Of a stretch of DNA of 64,000 nucleotides, positions 8,330 to 17,468 are shown piece after piece; within the stretch, counting starts at the first letter, position 1; each line of letters begins with the position of its first letter. Source of the DNA: Streptomyces lomondensis. GTDB lineage: Bacteria > Actinomycetota > Actinomycetes > Streptomycetales > Streptomycetaceae. Made by a program: the position numbers and the translations under genes. The stretch is taken from NCBI RefSeq assembly GCF_014651035.1, contig NZ_BMWC01000001.1, positions 897,574-961,573 of the forward strand, in the 5' to 3' direction. The notes under the pieces are model-generated. The model ran no database searches and was not told the origin of the DNA. It saw only the letters and a program-made list of their open reading frames with translations.

Positions 8330-10945
8330 GTGAACGTGGCAACGAGGGCCGACCGACCACCGCGGAGTCCCGGAGCCACCCTCCTGATGGCCTGCGTCGG
8401 GGTGTTCGTCGCCTACCTGCCGGTCACCACCGTCTCCGTCAGCCTCCCCGCGATCCAGCGGGACCTGCACGCCTCGACCTCCCAACTGTCGTGGGTCTCG
8501 GACGCGTTCGTCCTGCCGATGGCCGCGCTCATCCTGACCGCCGGTGTCGTCGGAGACGTGCACGGCCGCAAGAAGGTCTTCCAGGCCGGCCTGCTGTTCT
8601 CGGCCGCCGGGGCCGCCGTCGCGCTGAGCGCGCAGTCGGTGCAGGTGCTGTGGGCCGGGCAGGCACTGGCCGGGACGGGCGCGGCGGCGCTGCTGCCCAC
8701 GACCCTGGCGCTGATCAGCCACGCGGTGCCGGACCCGCACGAGCGCGCCAAGTTCGTCGGACTGTGGGCCGCCGCCCTGTCGCTGGCACTGGCCGTCGGC
8801 CCCCTCATGGCCGGGGTGATCCTCCAGCACGCCGCCTGGCACTGGATCTACGCGCCCGCCATACCCGTGGCCCTCGCCACCCTGGCCGCCGCCGTGCCGC
8901 TGGTCGCCGACTCGCGCGCCCCCGGCTCGCGCAGGCTGGACTGGCCGGGCCAGCTCACCGCCGCGCTGACCATCACCGCGCTCGTCTACGGCGTGATCGA
9001 GGGCGGCGCCCAGTCCTTCTCCGAGCCCCGGGTCGTCGTGGCGCTCGCCCTCGCCGCCGCCGGTGCCGTCGCCTTCGTCGTGGCCGAACGGCGCAGCGAC
9101 AGCCCGATGCTGGACCTGGCGCTGTTCCGGAGCCCCGCGTTCAGCGCGACCACGCTGATCGCGATGATCAGCTTCCTGGGCCTGATCGGCTTCTTCTTCG
9201 TCCTCAGCCTCTACTTCGGCACGGTGCAGCGGCTCGACACCCTCGACGCGGCCTACCGCCTGCTCATGGTGACGGCGGTGAGCCTGCTCGTCGGAGTCGT
9301 CGTCGGGCCGCTGATGCGGCGCGTCCCGGCCCGTGCCCTGATCACCACCGGCCTGCTCGCCACCACGGGCGCGCTGCTGTCCCTGACCGCGCTCGACGCG
9401 CACACCGCGTTCGGGCCGCTGGCCTGGCGGCTGGCGCTGCTCGGCCTCGGCATGGGCCTGGTCATCACGCCCATGACCGCCACGGCCGTCGCGTCCGTGC
9501 CGCACCACCTGTCCGGGATGGCCGCCGCGGGCAACAACGCCTTCCGGCAGGTCGGCGGCGCCCTCGGCCCGGCCGTCCTGGGTACGCTGCTGACGACCAG
9601 GGCGACGGACGCCCTGCCCGGGCACCTCGCCGACGCGGGCCTCGACGGGGCGACCGCCCACCAGGTCACCGCTGCCGTGGACGCCGCAGGGCTGGGCGCG
9701 GTGGCCGGGATGGACCTGGGAGCGGACACCGGCCGCGCCCTGGGCGCCCTGTCCGAGTCCTTCCTCGACGGCCTCCGGCTCTGCCTGATCGTCGCCGCGT
9801 CCCTGGCGCTGCTCGCCGCGCTGGTCGGGGCGGTGCTGCTCCGCAAGCCGAAGCCGAAGCCGGAGGCCGCGCCTGAGCCCGCCGCCGTGGGGGCTGGCGC
9901 CGAGCCCGGCGTCGTGTCCGCTGTCGTGGGGGCTGGTGCCGAGCCCGGTGTCGTGTCCGCTGTCGTGGGGGCTGGTGCCGAGCCCGGTGTCGTGTCCGCT
10001 GTCGTGGGGGCTGGTGCCGAGCCCGGTGTCGTGTCCGCTGTCGTGGGGGCTGGTGCCGAGCCTGGCGTCGTGTCCGCTGTCGTGGGGGCTGGTGCCGAGC
10101 CCGGCGTCGTGTCCGCTGCCGTGGGGGCCGGTGCCGAGCCGGTCGCCGAGTCCGCTCCCGCCGAACCCGTCGCCGCGCACGGCCCGGCCGTCACCGGCCG
10201 CGTGTGCGATGCCGCCGGGAGGGCCATGGAGGGCGCCACCGTCACGCTGATCTCCCTCTCCGGGCGGCAGGTCGGCCGGGCCGTGGCGCACGACGCGGGC
10301 CGCTACCGGCTGGCCGCCCCCGCGGCGGGGACGTACGTCCTGATCGCGGCGGCGGACGGCCACCAGCCCCAGGCGTCCACGGTCACGCTCGGCGAGGAGC
10401 CCCTGCCGTACGACGTGGTCCTGGCCGGCGGCAGCGGCCTGGCCGGGACGGTGGCCACGGCCGAGGACCGGCTGCCGGTGGCGGGCGCGACGGTCGTGGT
10501 GACGGACGTATGCGGAGACGTCGTGGCCACCGGCACGACCGACGCCTCCGGTGCGTTCGGCCTCGGCCCCGTGCCCGACGGCGACCTCACGATCGCCGTG
10601 AACGCCACCGGGTACCGGCCCGCCGCGCTCCCCGTCCGGATGCCCGGCGCCCCGGCCACCGGCCTGAAGGTGCTGCTGCACCCCGGCGCCCGGGTGCAGG
10701 GCGTCGTACGGACGGGAACCGGCCGCGACCCCGTCGCCGACGCGCGGGTCACCCTCGTCGACGCCGCCGGGAACGTCGTGGGCACCGCCATCACCGGTAC
10801 GGACGGCGCCTACGCGTTCACCGGCCTGGACGCGGGGGACTACTCCCTGATCGCCAGCGGGTACGCGCCCGTCGCCACCACGGTCACCGTGGACGGGCGC
10901 GGCCCGAGCGACGTCCATCCGCGACTGGCCCACCAGGACGCGTGA
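8330..10945 (+). CDS. DHA2 MFS exporter fused to tandem-repeat linker and three CnaB-like domains
   Basis: 871 residues from GTG 8330, chosen over ATG 8318 because GGAGG (8320-8324) stands just before the GTG. Residues 1-510 are a 14-helix drug:H+ antiporter-2 exporter (QacA/EmrB type) with the D-A-F-V-L-P-M-A and G-D-V-H-G-R-K-K motifs. Residues 520-597 are six copies of the 13-mer VGAGAEPGVVSAV. Residues 620-870 are three carboxypeptidase-regulatory-like (CnaB/transthyretin-like) beta-sandwich repeats, each with G-A-x-V-T-L and G-x-Y-x-L/F-x-x-L-x-x-G-x-Y motifs. With an even helix count both ends should be cytoplasmic, so the beta domains would sit inside the cell, which is odd for this fold. 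Confidence 0.88.
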   Translation: MNVATRADRPPRSPGATLLMACVGVFVAYLPVTTVSVSLPAIQRDLHASTSQLSWVSDAFVLPMAALILTAGVVGDVHGRKKVFQAGLLFSAAGAAVALSAQSVQVLWAGQALAGTGAAALLPTTLALISHAVPDPHERAKFVGLWAAALSLALAVGPLMAGVILQHAAWHWIYAPAIPVALATLAAAVPLVADSRAPGSRRLDWPGQLTAALTITALVYGVIEGGAQSFSEPRVVVALALAAAGAVAFVVAERRSDSPMLDLALFRSPAFSATTLIAMISFLGLIGFFFVLSLYFGTVQRLDTLDAAYRLLMVTAVSLLVGVVVGPLMRRVPARALITTGLLATTGALLSLTALDAHTAFGPLAWRLALLGLGMGLVITPMTATAVASVPHHLSGMAAAGNNAFRQVGGALGPAVLGTLLTTRATDALPGHLADAGLDGATAHQVTAAVDAAGLGAVAGMDLGADTGRALGALSESFLDGLRLCLIVAASLALLAALVGAVLLRKPKPKPEAAPEPAAVGAGAEPGVVSAVVGAGAEPGVVSAVVGAGAEPGVVSAVVGAGAEPGVVSAVVGAGAEPGVVSAVVGAGAEPGVVSAAVGAGAEPVAESAPAEPVAAHGPAVTGRVCDAAGRAMEGATVTLISLSGRQVGRAVAHDAGRYRLAAPAAGTYVLIAAADGHQPQASTVTLGEEPLPYDVVLAGGSGLAGTVATAEDRLPVAGATVVVTDVCGDVVATGTTDASGAFGLGPVPDGDLTIAVNATGYRPAALPVRMPGAPATGLKVLLHPGARVQGVVRTGTGRDPVADARVTLVDAAGNVVGTAITGTDGAYAFTGLDAGDYSLIASGYAPVATTVTVDGRGPSDVHPRLAHQDA
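9887..10159 (+). repeat. 39-bp tandem repeat, 6 full copies plus a degenerate seventh
   Basis: In-frame 39-base units begin at 9887, 9926, 9965, 10004, 10043 and 10082, with a diverged copy from 10121. Each encodes VGAGAEPGVVSAV. Copies differ by only a few silent changes, so the array is recent and probably varies in length between strains. Confidence 0.92.
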
Positions 10946-10957
10946 GCCGGTCCCGGA

Positions 10958-12151
<1,194 letters not shown>

Positions 12152-12157
12152 TCAGCG

Positions 12158-12179
12158 GAACTAGTACGCGTTCTAGTTC
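12158..12179. promoter_or_regulatory. KstR-type operator in front of thiolase
   Basis: Read on the minus strand, the core at 12162-12175 is TAGAACGCGTACTA, one base from the KstR consensus TnnAACnnGTTnnA. Perfect outer arms GAACTAG (12158-12164) and CTAGTTC (12173-12179) enclose it. It lies 30-50 bases upstream of the thiolase start. Confidence 0.7.
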
Positions 12180-12180
12180 T

Positions 12181-12197
12181 GTCAGCAGTGTGCTGAC
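12181..12197. promoter_or_regulatory. Palindrome GTCAGCA-GTG-TGCTGAC between fadA5 and CYP125
   Basis: Perfect 7-base arms with a 3-base spacer, directly beside the KstR-type site in the divergent promoter region. It may be a second operator. It is not in a terminator position because both flanking genes diverge from here. Confidence 0.45.
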
Positions 12198-12259
12198 GGC
12201 TGCTCGGTGACCGCAAGGGTCGTGCGGGCAATTGGCGGGCCCATGCCCCTTGCTACTTG

Positions 12260-12273
12260 TAGAACCCGTTACT
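12260..12273. promoter_or_regulatory. KstR-type operator in front of CYP125-like gene
   Basis: TAGAACCCGTTACT matches TnnAACnnGTTnnA except at the last base. It lies about 70-85 bases upstream of the P450 start at 12345. Confidence 0.65.
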
Positions 12274-12344
12274 ACGGTCACCGCAACTCCGCACAGCTGA
12301 TGGGCCGTCAGAATCAGAGTCGGTACGAGTGGTGGGAGCCGCCC

Positions 12345-13580
12345 ATGCCCTGTCCCGCGCTGCCCGAGGGGTTCGACTTCACCGACCCGGACCTGCTGCA
12401 CCATCGCGTGCCCCTGCCGGAGTTCGCCGAGCTGCGCCGGGCCGAACCGGTCTGCTGGGTGCCCCAGCCCGCCGGTCTCGCCGGTTTCGGGGACGAGGGC
12501 TACTGGGCCGTCACCCGGCACGCCGACGTCAAGTACGTCTCCACGCACCCGGAGTTGTTCTCGTCGTACCTCAACACGGCGATCATCCGCTTCAACGAGC
12601 ACATCGAGCGCGACGCCATCGACGCGCAGCGGCTGATCCTGCTGAACATGGACCCGCCGGAGCACACCCGGGTCCGGCAGATCGTGCAGCGCGGGTTCAC
12701 GCCCCGGGCGATCCGCGCCCTGGAGGAACGGCTGCGGGCCCGCGCCCACGCCATCGTCGAGCACGCCCGCGAGCACACCGGGCCGTTCGACTTCGTCACC
12801 CAGGTCGCCTGCGAACTGCCCCTCCAGGCCATCGCCGAGCTGATGGGCGTCCCGCAGGAGGACCGGGACAAGATCTTCGACTGGTCCAACAAGATGATCG
12901 CGTACGACGATCCCGAGTACGCCATCACCGAGGAGGTCGGCGCCGAGTCGGCCACGGAGATCATCGCCTACGCGATGAACATGGCCGCCGACCGCAAGCA
13001 GTGCCCCGCCCGCGACATCGTCACGCAGCTGGTCGCGGCGGAGGGCGAGGGCAACCTCAGCTCCGACGAGTTCGGCTTCTTCGTGCTGATGCTGGCCGTC
13101 GCGGGCAACGAGACCACCCGCAACGCCATCACCCACGGCATGCACGCCTTCCTGACCCACCCCGACCAGTGGGAGCTGTACAAGAGGGAGCGGCCGGCCA
13201 CGGCGGCGGAGGAGATCGTCCGCTGGGCGACCCCGGTGGCCGCCTTCCAGCGCACCGCCACGCAGGACACGCAGCTGGGCGGCAAACTGATCCGCGAGGG
13301 CGACCGGCTGGGCCTGTTCTACGCCTCCGCCAACCACGACCCCGAGGTCTTCGACGACCCGGACGCCTTCGACGTCACCCGCGACCCCAACCCGCACCTC
13401 GGCTTCGGCGGTGGCGGCCCTCACTACTGCCTGGGCAAGTCCCTCGCCGTGCTGGAGATCGACCTCATCTTCAACGCGATCGCCGACGCCATGCCCGGAC
13501 TGAAGCTGGTCGGGGATCCGCGGCGGCTGCGGTCGGCGTGGATCAACGGCGTGAAGGAACTGCCGGTGAGCACGGGCTGA
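12345..13580 (+). CDS. cyp125: Cytochrome P450, CYP125 family (steroid C26/C27 monooxygenase)
   Basis: 411 residues from ATG 12345; GGGAG at 12334-12338 fixes this start over longer frames. P450 signatures: I-helix V-A-G-N-E-T-T-R-N at about 252-260, ExxR in E-E-I-V-R-W, and heme loop F-G-G-G-G-P-H-Y-C-L-G with ligand Cys362. From memory it follows M. tuberculosis CYP125A1 over its full length (P-P/E-G-F-D-F-T-D-P, L-N-M-D-P-P-E-H-T-R, C-E-L-P-L-Q-A-I-A, A-T-P-V-A-A-F-Q-R-T-A). CYP125 starts sterol side-chain breakdown by oxidising the terminal methyl of cholesterol/cholestenone. Electrons could come from the [3Fe-4S] ferredoxin at 25254. Confidence 0.88.
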   Translation: MPCPALPEGFDFTDPDLLHHRVPLPEFAELRRAEPVCWVPQPAGLAGFGDEGYWAVTRHADVKYVSTHPELFSSYLNTAIIRFNEHIERDAIDAQRLILLNMDPPEHTRVRQIVQRGFTPRAIRALEERLRARAHAIVEHAREHTGPFDFVTQVACELPLQAIAELMGVPQEDRDKIFDWSNKMIAYDDPEYAITEEVGAESATEIIAYAMNMAADRKQCPARDIVTQLVAAEGEGNLSSDEFGFFVLMLAVAGNETTRNAITHGMHAFLTHPDQWELYKRERPATAAEEIVRWATPVAAFQRTATQDTQLGGKLIREGDRLGLFYASANHDPEVFDDPDAFDVTRDPNPHLGFGGGGPHYCLGKSLAVLEIDLIFNAIADAMPGLKLVGDPRRLRSAWINGVKELPVSTG

Positions 13581-13599
13581 AGCCCCCGTGGGGCATGGC

Positions 13600-13638
13600 G
13601 AAGGCGACGGCCCCGGGGATCAGGGGGCCGCCGCCTTC
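13600..13638 (+). terminator. Strong hairpin after CYP125-like gene
   Basis: GAAGGCGaCGGCCCC (13600-13614) pairs with GGGGCCGcCGCCTTC (13624-13638) with one mismatch, 20 bases past the P450 stop. It could also terminate transcripts from the right. Confidence 0.7.
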
Positions 13639-13661
13639 GGTCTGTGGGGGTGCGGGCCGGC

Positions 13662-13813
13662 TCAGTACCAGTGGTTGGTCTGCCAGAAGTCCCAGGCGCC
13701 GCAGGCGCTGCCGTAGCGGTCCTTCATGTAGTCCAGGCCCCACTCGATCTGGGTGGCCGCGTTGGTCTTCCAGTCGGAGCCGGCCGAGGCCATCTTGGCG
13801 CCCGCAATGAGCC
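13662..13813 (-). pseudogene. C-terminal remnant of an SLT-type lytic transglycosylase
   Basis: The minus frame ending at TCA 13662-13664 reads ...AKMASAGSDWKTNAATQIEW, then a G-L-D-Y-M-K-D-R-Y-G segment and N-H-W-Y at the end. This is the typical last 45 residues of Streptomyces secreted lysozyme-like/transglycosylase SLT proteins. Coding sense upstream is lost beyond about 13813: no signal peptide or catalytic Glu is present. An ATG at 13793 would give only 43 residues. Probably a deletion relic, less likely a small protein. Confidence 0.65.
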
Positions 13814-13930
13814 CTTTTACTAGGTATGGCCGCACCCGGAGCCGTGATTCGGGGCCCTGACCGGGGCTTGTTCCTACGGCCTCGCTTCGTACGTGACGTG
13901 GGTCATGTGGGGGGCTTCACGTGCGCGGCC

Positions 13931-14752
13931 TCACCGGGGCGCGTCGAACGTGACCTGTGTCTCGAAGGCCGCCCGGCGCGTGGCGCGGCGCAGCGCCCTG
14001 AGGACCGCCGGGCCGAGCGCGAGCGTCAGGACGACGGTGACGACCGCCCGGCCCAGGTCCCAGCCGAGCGAGGTGGCCAGGCAGTACGCGAGGAAACGGG
14101 CCAGGTTCACGGCCACGGCCGCGTGCGGGTCGAAGGCGACGTTCGAGGCGAGGGCGCTCATGAAGGGCCAGCCCGCCAGGTTCATCACCGTGCCGTAGGC
14201 GAAGGCGGCGAGGAAGCCGTAGGCCGCGAGCAGCGCGAGCTCCGCCCGGCCGCGCAGCCGGTCCGGGCCGGGCAGCAGGCCCGCGCCCATCGCGAACCAG
14301 CCCATCGCCAGCATCTGGAACGGCAGCCAGGGCCCGACCCCGCCCGTGAGCAGCGCGGACGCGAACATCGTCACCGAGCCCAGGACGAATCCGAAGCCCG
14401 GGCCGAGGACCCGGCCGCTCAGCACCATCAGGAAGAACATCGGCTCGATGCCGGCGGTACCGGCGCCGATCGGCCGCAGGGCGGCACCCGTGGCGGCCAG
14501 CACGCCGAGCAGCGCGACCGCCTTCGGGCCCAGCCCGGACTCCGAGATCGCCGCGGCCACCACCGCCACGAGCAGCACGAGCAGGCCCGCGAAGAGCCAG
14601 GGGGCGTCCTGCGCGTGGGCGCCGATCCGCGAGGTGGGCGGTGCGAGGAAGGGCCAGCCGAATGCGGCGACCCCGACCGCGCTGACCAGGGCCAGGGCGG
14701 CGAGGGAGCGGGGGCCGAGGCGGACGGCCCGGGCCTGCCGTTGCGTGCTCAT
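13931..14752 (-). CDS. ECF transporter S component (substrate-binding membrane subunit)
   Basis: 273 residues, ATG 14752, overlapping the ATPase stop by ATGA. Six or so hydrophobic helices, with a G-I-E-P-M-F-F-L-M segment and G-P-G-F-G-F-V-L-G-S, as in prokaryotic energy-coupling-factor S components. These bind the vitamin or metal with high affinity and associate with the A-A-T module. It is the last gene of the operon headed by a cobalamin riboswitch, so cobalamin, a corrinoid precursor or cobalt is the inferred substrate. Specificity cannot be read from the sequence alone. Confidence 0.83.
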   Translation of the reverse strand: MSTQRQARAVRLGPRSLAALALVSAVGVAAFGWPFLAPPTSRIGAHAQDAPWLFAGLLVLLVAVVAAAISESGLGPKAVALLGVLAATGAALRPIGAGTAGIEPMFFLMVLSGRVLGPGFGFVLGSVTMFASALLTGGVGPWLPFQMLAMGWFAMGAGLLPGPDRLRGRAELALLAAYGFLAAFAYGTVMNLAGWPFMSALASNVAFDPHAAVAVNLARFLAYCLATSLGWDLGRAVVTVVLTLALGPAVLRALRRATRRAAFETQVTFDAPR

Positions 14753-16404
14753 GACGTGGCCTCGGGAGGGAGGGCCGCGCGGACCTGGGAGACCGTGAGC
14801 CAGTGTTGCGGGGCCAGGATCTTGGTGACCTGCGGGGCGAAGGACGGGGAGGAGACGACGACGTCCGCCGTCGGGCCGTCCGCGATCACCTCGCCCTCGG
14901 CGAGCAGCACCACGCGGTGGGCGATCTCCGCCGCCAGTTCCACGTCGTGCGTGGCCAGCACGATGGCGTGGCCCTCGGCGGCCAGGCCGCGCAGCACGCC
15001 GGCCAGGCGGGCCTTCGCCGCGTAGTCCAGGCCGCGGGTCGGCTCGTCCAGCAGGAGCAGCGGGGGCCGGGCGGTCAGTACGACGGCCAGGGCGAGGGCG
15101 AGGCGCTGCCCCTCCGAGAGGTCCCGGGGGTGGGTGGTGTCGGTGACGCCCGGGAGCAGCTCGGAGACCAGGCCGCGGCAGGTGCCGGGGGGTGCGCCGG
15201 CGTCCTGGTCGGCCGCCGCGCACTCGGCGGCGACGGTGTCGGCGTAGAGCAGGTCGCGGGGTTCCTGGGGGACGAGGCCGACCTTGCGGACGAGGTCCTT
15301 GGGGGCGGTGTGGTGAGGGACGGCTTCGCCGACCCGGACGGTGCCCGAGCTGGGCTTCACCAGACCGACCAGGGAGTTGAGCAGGGTCGATTTCCCGGCG
15401 CCGTTGCGGCCCATGAGGGCGATCGTCTCGCCGGGGGTGATGGTGAGGTCGATGGCGCGGAGGGCCTGGATGCGGGCGCGGGTGACCGAGAGGGAGTGGA
15501 GTGCGCCTACCGGGGTGGGGGGGCCGGAGGGCTGGCGGGTGCGGGTCTTGTGTGGCTGGTCGCGCAGTTCCCCGCGCCCCTTGGGGGCGTTTTCCAGCTG
15601 GTGCCTTAGATCTGCTGCCCTGCGCCTGGCGTCGCGGACCGTCATCGGCAGGGGAGTCCAGCCCGCCAGGCGGCCCAGGGCCACCACCGGTGGGTAGACC
15701 GGGGACACGGCCATCACCTCGGACGGGGTGCCCACGACCGGGGGAGCGCCCGGGGACGGCAACAGGACGACCTGGTCGGCGTACTGGATGACGCGTTCCA
15801 GGCGGTGTTCGGCCATGAGGACCGTCGTGCCGAGGTCGTGCACGAGCCGCTGGAGGACCGCCAGGACCTCCTCGGCGGCGGCCGGGTCGAGCGCGGAGGT
15901 CGGCTCGTCCAGGACGAGGACGCTCGGGTGCGGGGTGAGGACCGAGCCGATCGCGACCCGCTGCCGCTGGCCGCCGGAGAGCGTGGCGATCGGGCGGGCG
16001 CGCAGATCGGCCAGGCCGAGCAGGTCGAGGGTCTCCTCGACGCGGCGGCGCATCACGTCCGGGGCGAGGCCCAGCGACTCCATGCCGTAGGCGAGTTCGT
16101 CCTCGACGGTGTCGGTGACGAAGTGGGACAGCGGGTCCTGGCCGACCGTGCCCACGACATCGGCGAGTTCGCGCGGCTTGTGCGTGCGGGTGTCGCGTCC
16201 GGCCACCGTGACCCGGCCGCGCAGGGTACCGCCGGTGAAGTGCGGGACGAGTCCGCTGACCGCGCCCAGGACGGTCGACTTGCCGACGCCGGACGGGCCG
16301 GCCAGCAGGACGAGTTCGCCCTCGGGGACCTCGAAGTCGATGCCCTGGACGGTGGGTTCCGCGGCCCCCTCGTACGTCACGGAGACATCCTCGAAGCGGA
16401 TCAC
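14749..16404 (-). CDS. Fused double ATPase of an ECF transporter (EcfA-EcfA')
   Basis: 551 residues from GTG 16404, with AAGGAG 6 bases upstream. Two complete ABC ATPase domains in tandem: first with G-P-S-G-V-G-K-S-T Walker A, L-S-G-G-Q-R-Q-R signature and V-L-V-L-D-E-P-T-S-A-L-D; second with G-R-N-G-A-G-K-S-T, a degenerate L-S-E-G-Q-R-L-A signature and L-L-L-L-D-E-P-T-R-G-L-D. The 50-residue linker between them includes residues encoded by an interspersed Streptomyces repeat at 15551-15589. Start and stop overlap both neighbours by 4 bases, so the T-A-S proteins are translationally coupled. Confidence 0.9.
   Translation of the reverse strand: MIRFEDVSVTYEGAAEPTVQGIDFEVPEGELVLLAGPSGVGKSTVLGAVSGLVPHFTGGTLRGRVTVAGRDTRTHKPRELADVVGTVGQDPLSHFVTDTVEDELAYGMESLGLAPDVMRRRVEETLDLLGLADLRARPIATLSGGQRQRVAIGSVLTPHPSVLVLDEPTSALDPAAAEEVLAVLQRLVHDLGTTVLMAEHRLERVIQYADQVVLLPSPGAPPVVGTPSEVMAVSPVYPPVVALGRLAGWTPLPMTVRDARRRAADLRHQLENAPKGRGELRDQPHKTRTRQPSGPPTPVGALHSLSVTRARIQALRAIDLTITPGETIALMGRNGAGKSTLLNSLVGLVKPSSGTVRVGEAVPHHTAPKDLVRKVGLVPQEPRDLLYADTVAAECAAADQDAGAPPGTCRGLVSELLPGVTDTTHPRDLSEGQRLALALAVVLTARPPLLLLDEPTRGLDYAAKARLAGVLRGLAAEGHAIVLATHDVELAAEIAHRVVLLAEGEVIADGPTADVVVSSPSFAPQVTKILAPQHWLTVSQVRAALPPEATS
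15551..15589 (-). repeat. Interspersed GC-rich Streptomyces repeat inside a coding sequence
   Basis: On the minus strand this reads CGCCCCCAAGGGGCGCGGGG followed by AACTGCGCGACCAGCCACA, a motif very common between Streptomyces genes. Here it is read in frame inside the linker between the two ATPase domains, giving the A-P-K-G-R-G-E-L-R-D-Q-P-H segment. Compare the longer copy at 30430-30485. Confidence 0.75.
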
Positions 16405-17468
16405 GACGGCTCCTTGGGGTCGGGGGCGACGAACGCGGGCAGCAGGCCGAGGAGTACGGCCGCGGCCGGCCACAGGGGGAGGGTGGGGGCGACCAGCGGG
16501 ACCACGCCCGGGTGCAGGGCCGCGGGGTCGCGGACGGAGGCGAGGGTGAGCAGCGCCGCCACCGCCACGCCCGAGGCGACGACCAGCCAGGCGCGCACGT
16601 CCCAGCGGTCCGGGCGGTAACGGGTGCGCAGCGAGCGACGGCCGCCGAGCTTGAGTCCCGCGAGGGCGGCGACGATGCCGACGAGGAGGACGGGGACACC
16701 GTAGGTGCCGCCCTCGGCCGTGAGCAGCCCGTACGTCCCCGCGCAGACGCCGAGCAGGCCGCCGAGGGTGAGGGCGGCGGTGGTACGACGGACGGCGGCA
16801 GGGACCTGCGCGGTACGGCCGTAGCCGCGGGCGTCCATCGCGGCGGCGAGGGCGACGGAGCGCTCCAACGCGCCCTCCAGCACCGGGAGTCCCACCTGCA
16901 GCAGCCCCCTCAGGCCCTTGTCCGGACGGCCGCGCAGCCGGCGGGCGGCGCGCAGGCGCTGCACGTCGGCGATGAGGTTCGGCGCGAAGGTGAGGGCCAC
17001 GACGACCGCGACACCCATCTCGTAGAGCGCGCCCGGCAGGGACTTGAGGAGGCGGGAGGGGTTCGCGAGGGCGTTCGCGGCGCCGACGCAGATGAGCAGC
17101 GTGGCCAGCTTCAGGCCGTCGTACAGCGCGAAGGCGAGGGCCTCCGCGGTGACCTCGCCGCCGAGGCGGATGCCCTGGGCCCAGGCGGGGAGGCCGGCTT
17201 CGGGGAGGGTGAACAGGGTGTGCGTGCCGGGGATGGGAGAGCCGAGGACGATGGCGAAGACGAGCCGGATGAGCAGCACCGCGAGGGCGAGTTTGACGAA
17301 GGCGCCGTAGGAGCGGGACCAGGGGGTTTCGGGGCGGCGGGTGGCCACGACGTAGGCGGACACGGTGATGAGGAGGGCAAGGAGGAGGGGGTTGGTGGTG
17401 CGGGTGGCCGCGGTGCCGAGGGAGAGGGACCAGAGCCACCAGGCGCCGGGGTGGATCGCCCTACCCAC
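16401..17468 (-). CDS. ECF transporter T component (EcfT)
   Basis: 355 residues, GTG 17468 inside the end of the preceding gene (8-base overlap). Polytopic N-terminal region followed by the EcfT coupling helices with the two Ala-Arg-Gly type motifs: R-A-A-R-R-L-R-G-R and A-A-A-M-D-A-R-G-Y-G-R-T, which dock on the ATPases. Additional C-terminal hydrophobic helices make it longer than a minimal EcfT (about 265 residues). It forms the energising module with the fused ATPase and S component downstream. Confidence 0.88.
   Translation of the reverse strand: MGRAIHPGAWWLWSLSLGTAATRTTNPLLLALLITVSAYVVATRRPETPWSRSYGAFVKLALAVLLIRLVFAIVLGSPIPGTHTLFTLPEAGLPAWAQGIRLGGEVTAEALAFALYDGLKLATLLICVGAANALANPSRLLKSLPGALYEMGVAVVVALTFAPNLIADVQRLRAARRLRGRPDKGLRGLLQVGLPVLEGALERSVALAAAMDARGYGRTAQVPAAVRRTTAALTLGGLLGVCAGTYGLLTAEGGTYGVPVLLVGIVAALAGLKLGGRRSLRTRYRPDRWDVRAWLVVASGVAVAALLTLASVRDPAALHPGVVPLVAPTLPLWPAAAVLLGLLPAFVAPDPKEPS

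Noticed and set aside
9887..10159. Possible CRISPR array
   Set aside because: The units abut without spacers and stay in frame, so this is a coding minisatellite.
8081..10933. A 950-codon minus-strand frame with HDSGHD-type repeats
   Set aside because: The repeats are simply the reverse reading of the 39-bp array in the MFS gene, and the rest has no domain.
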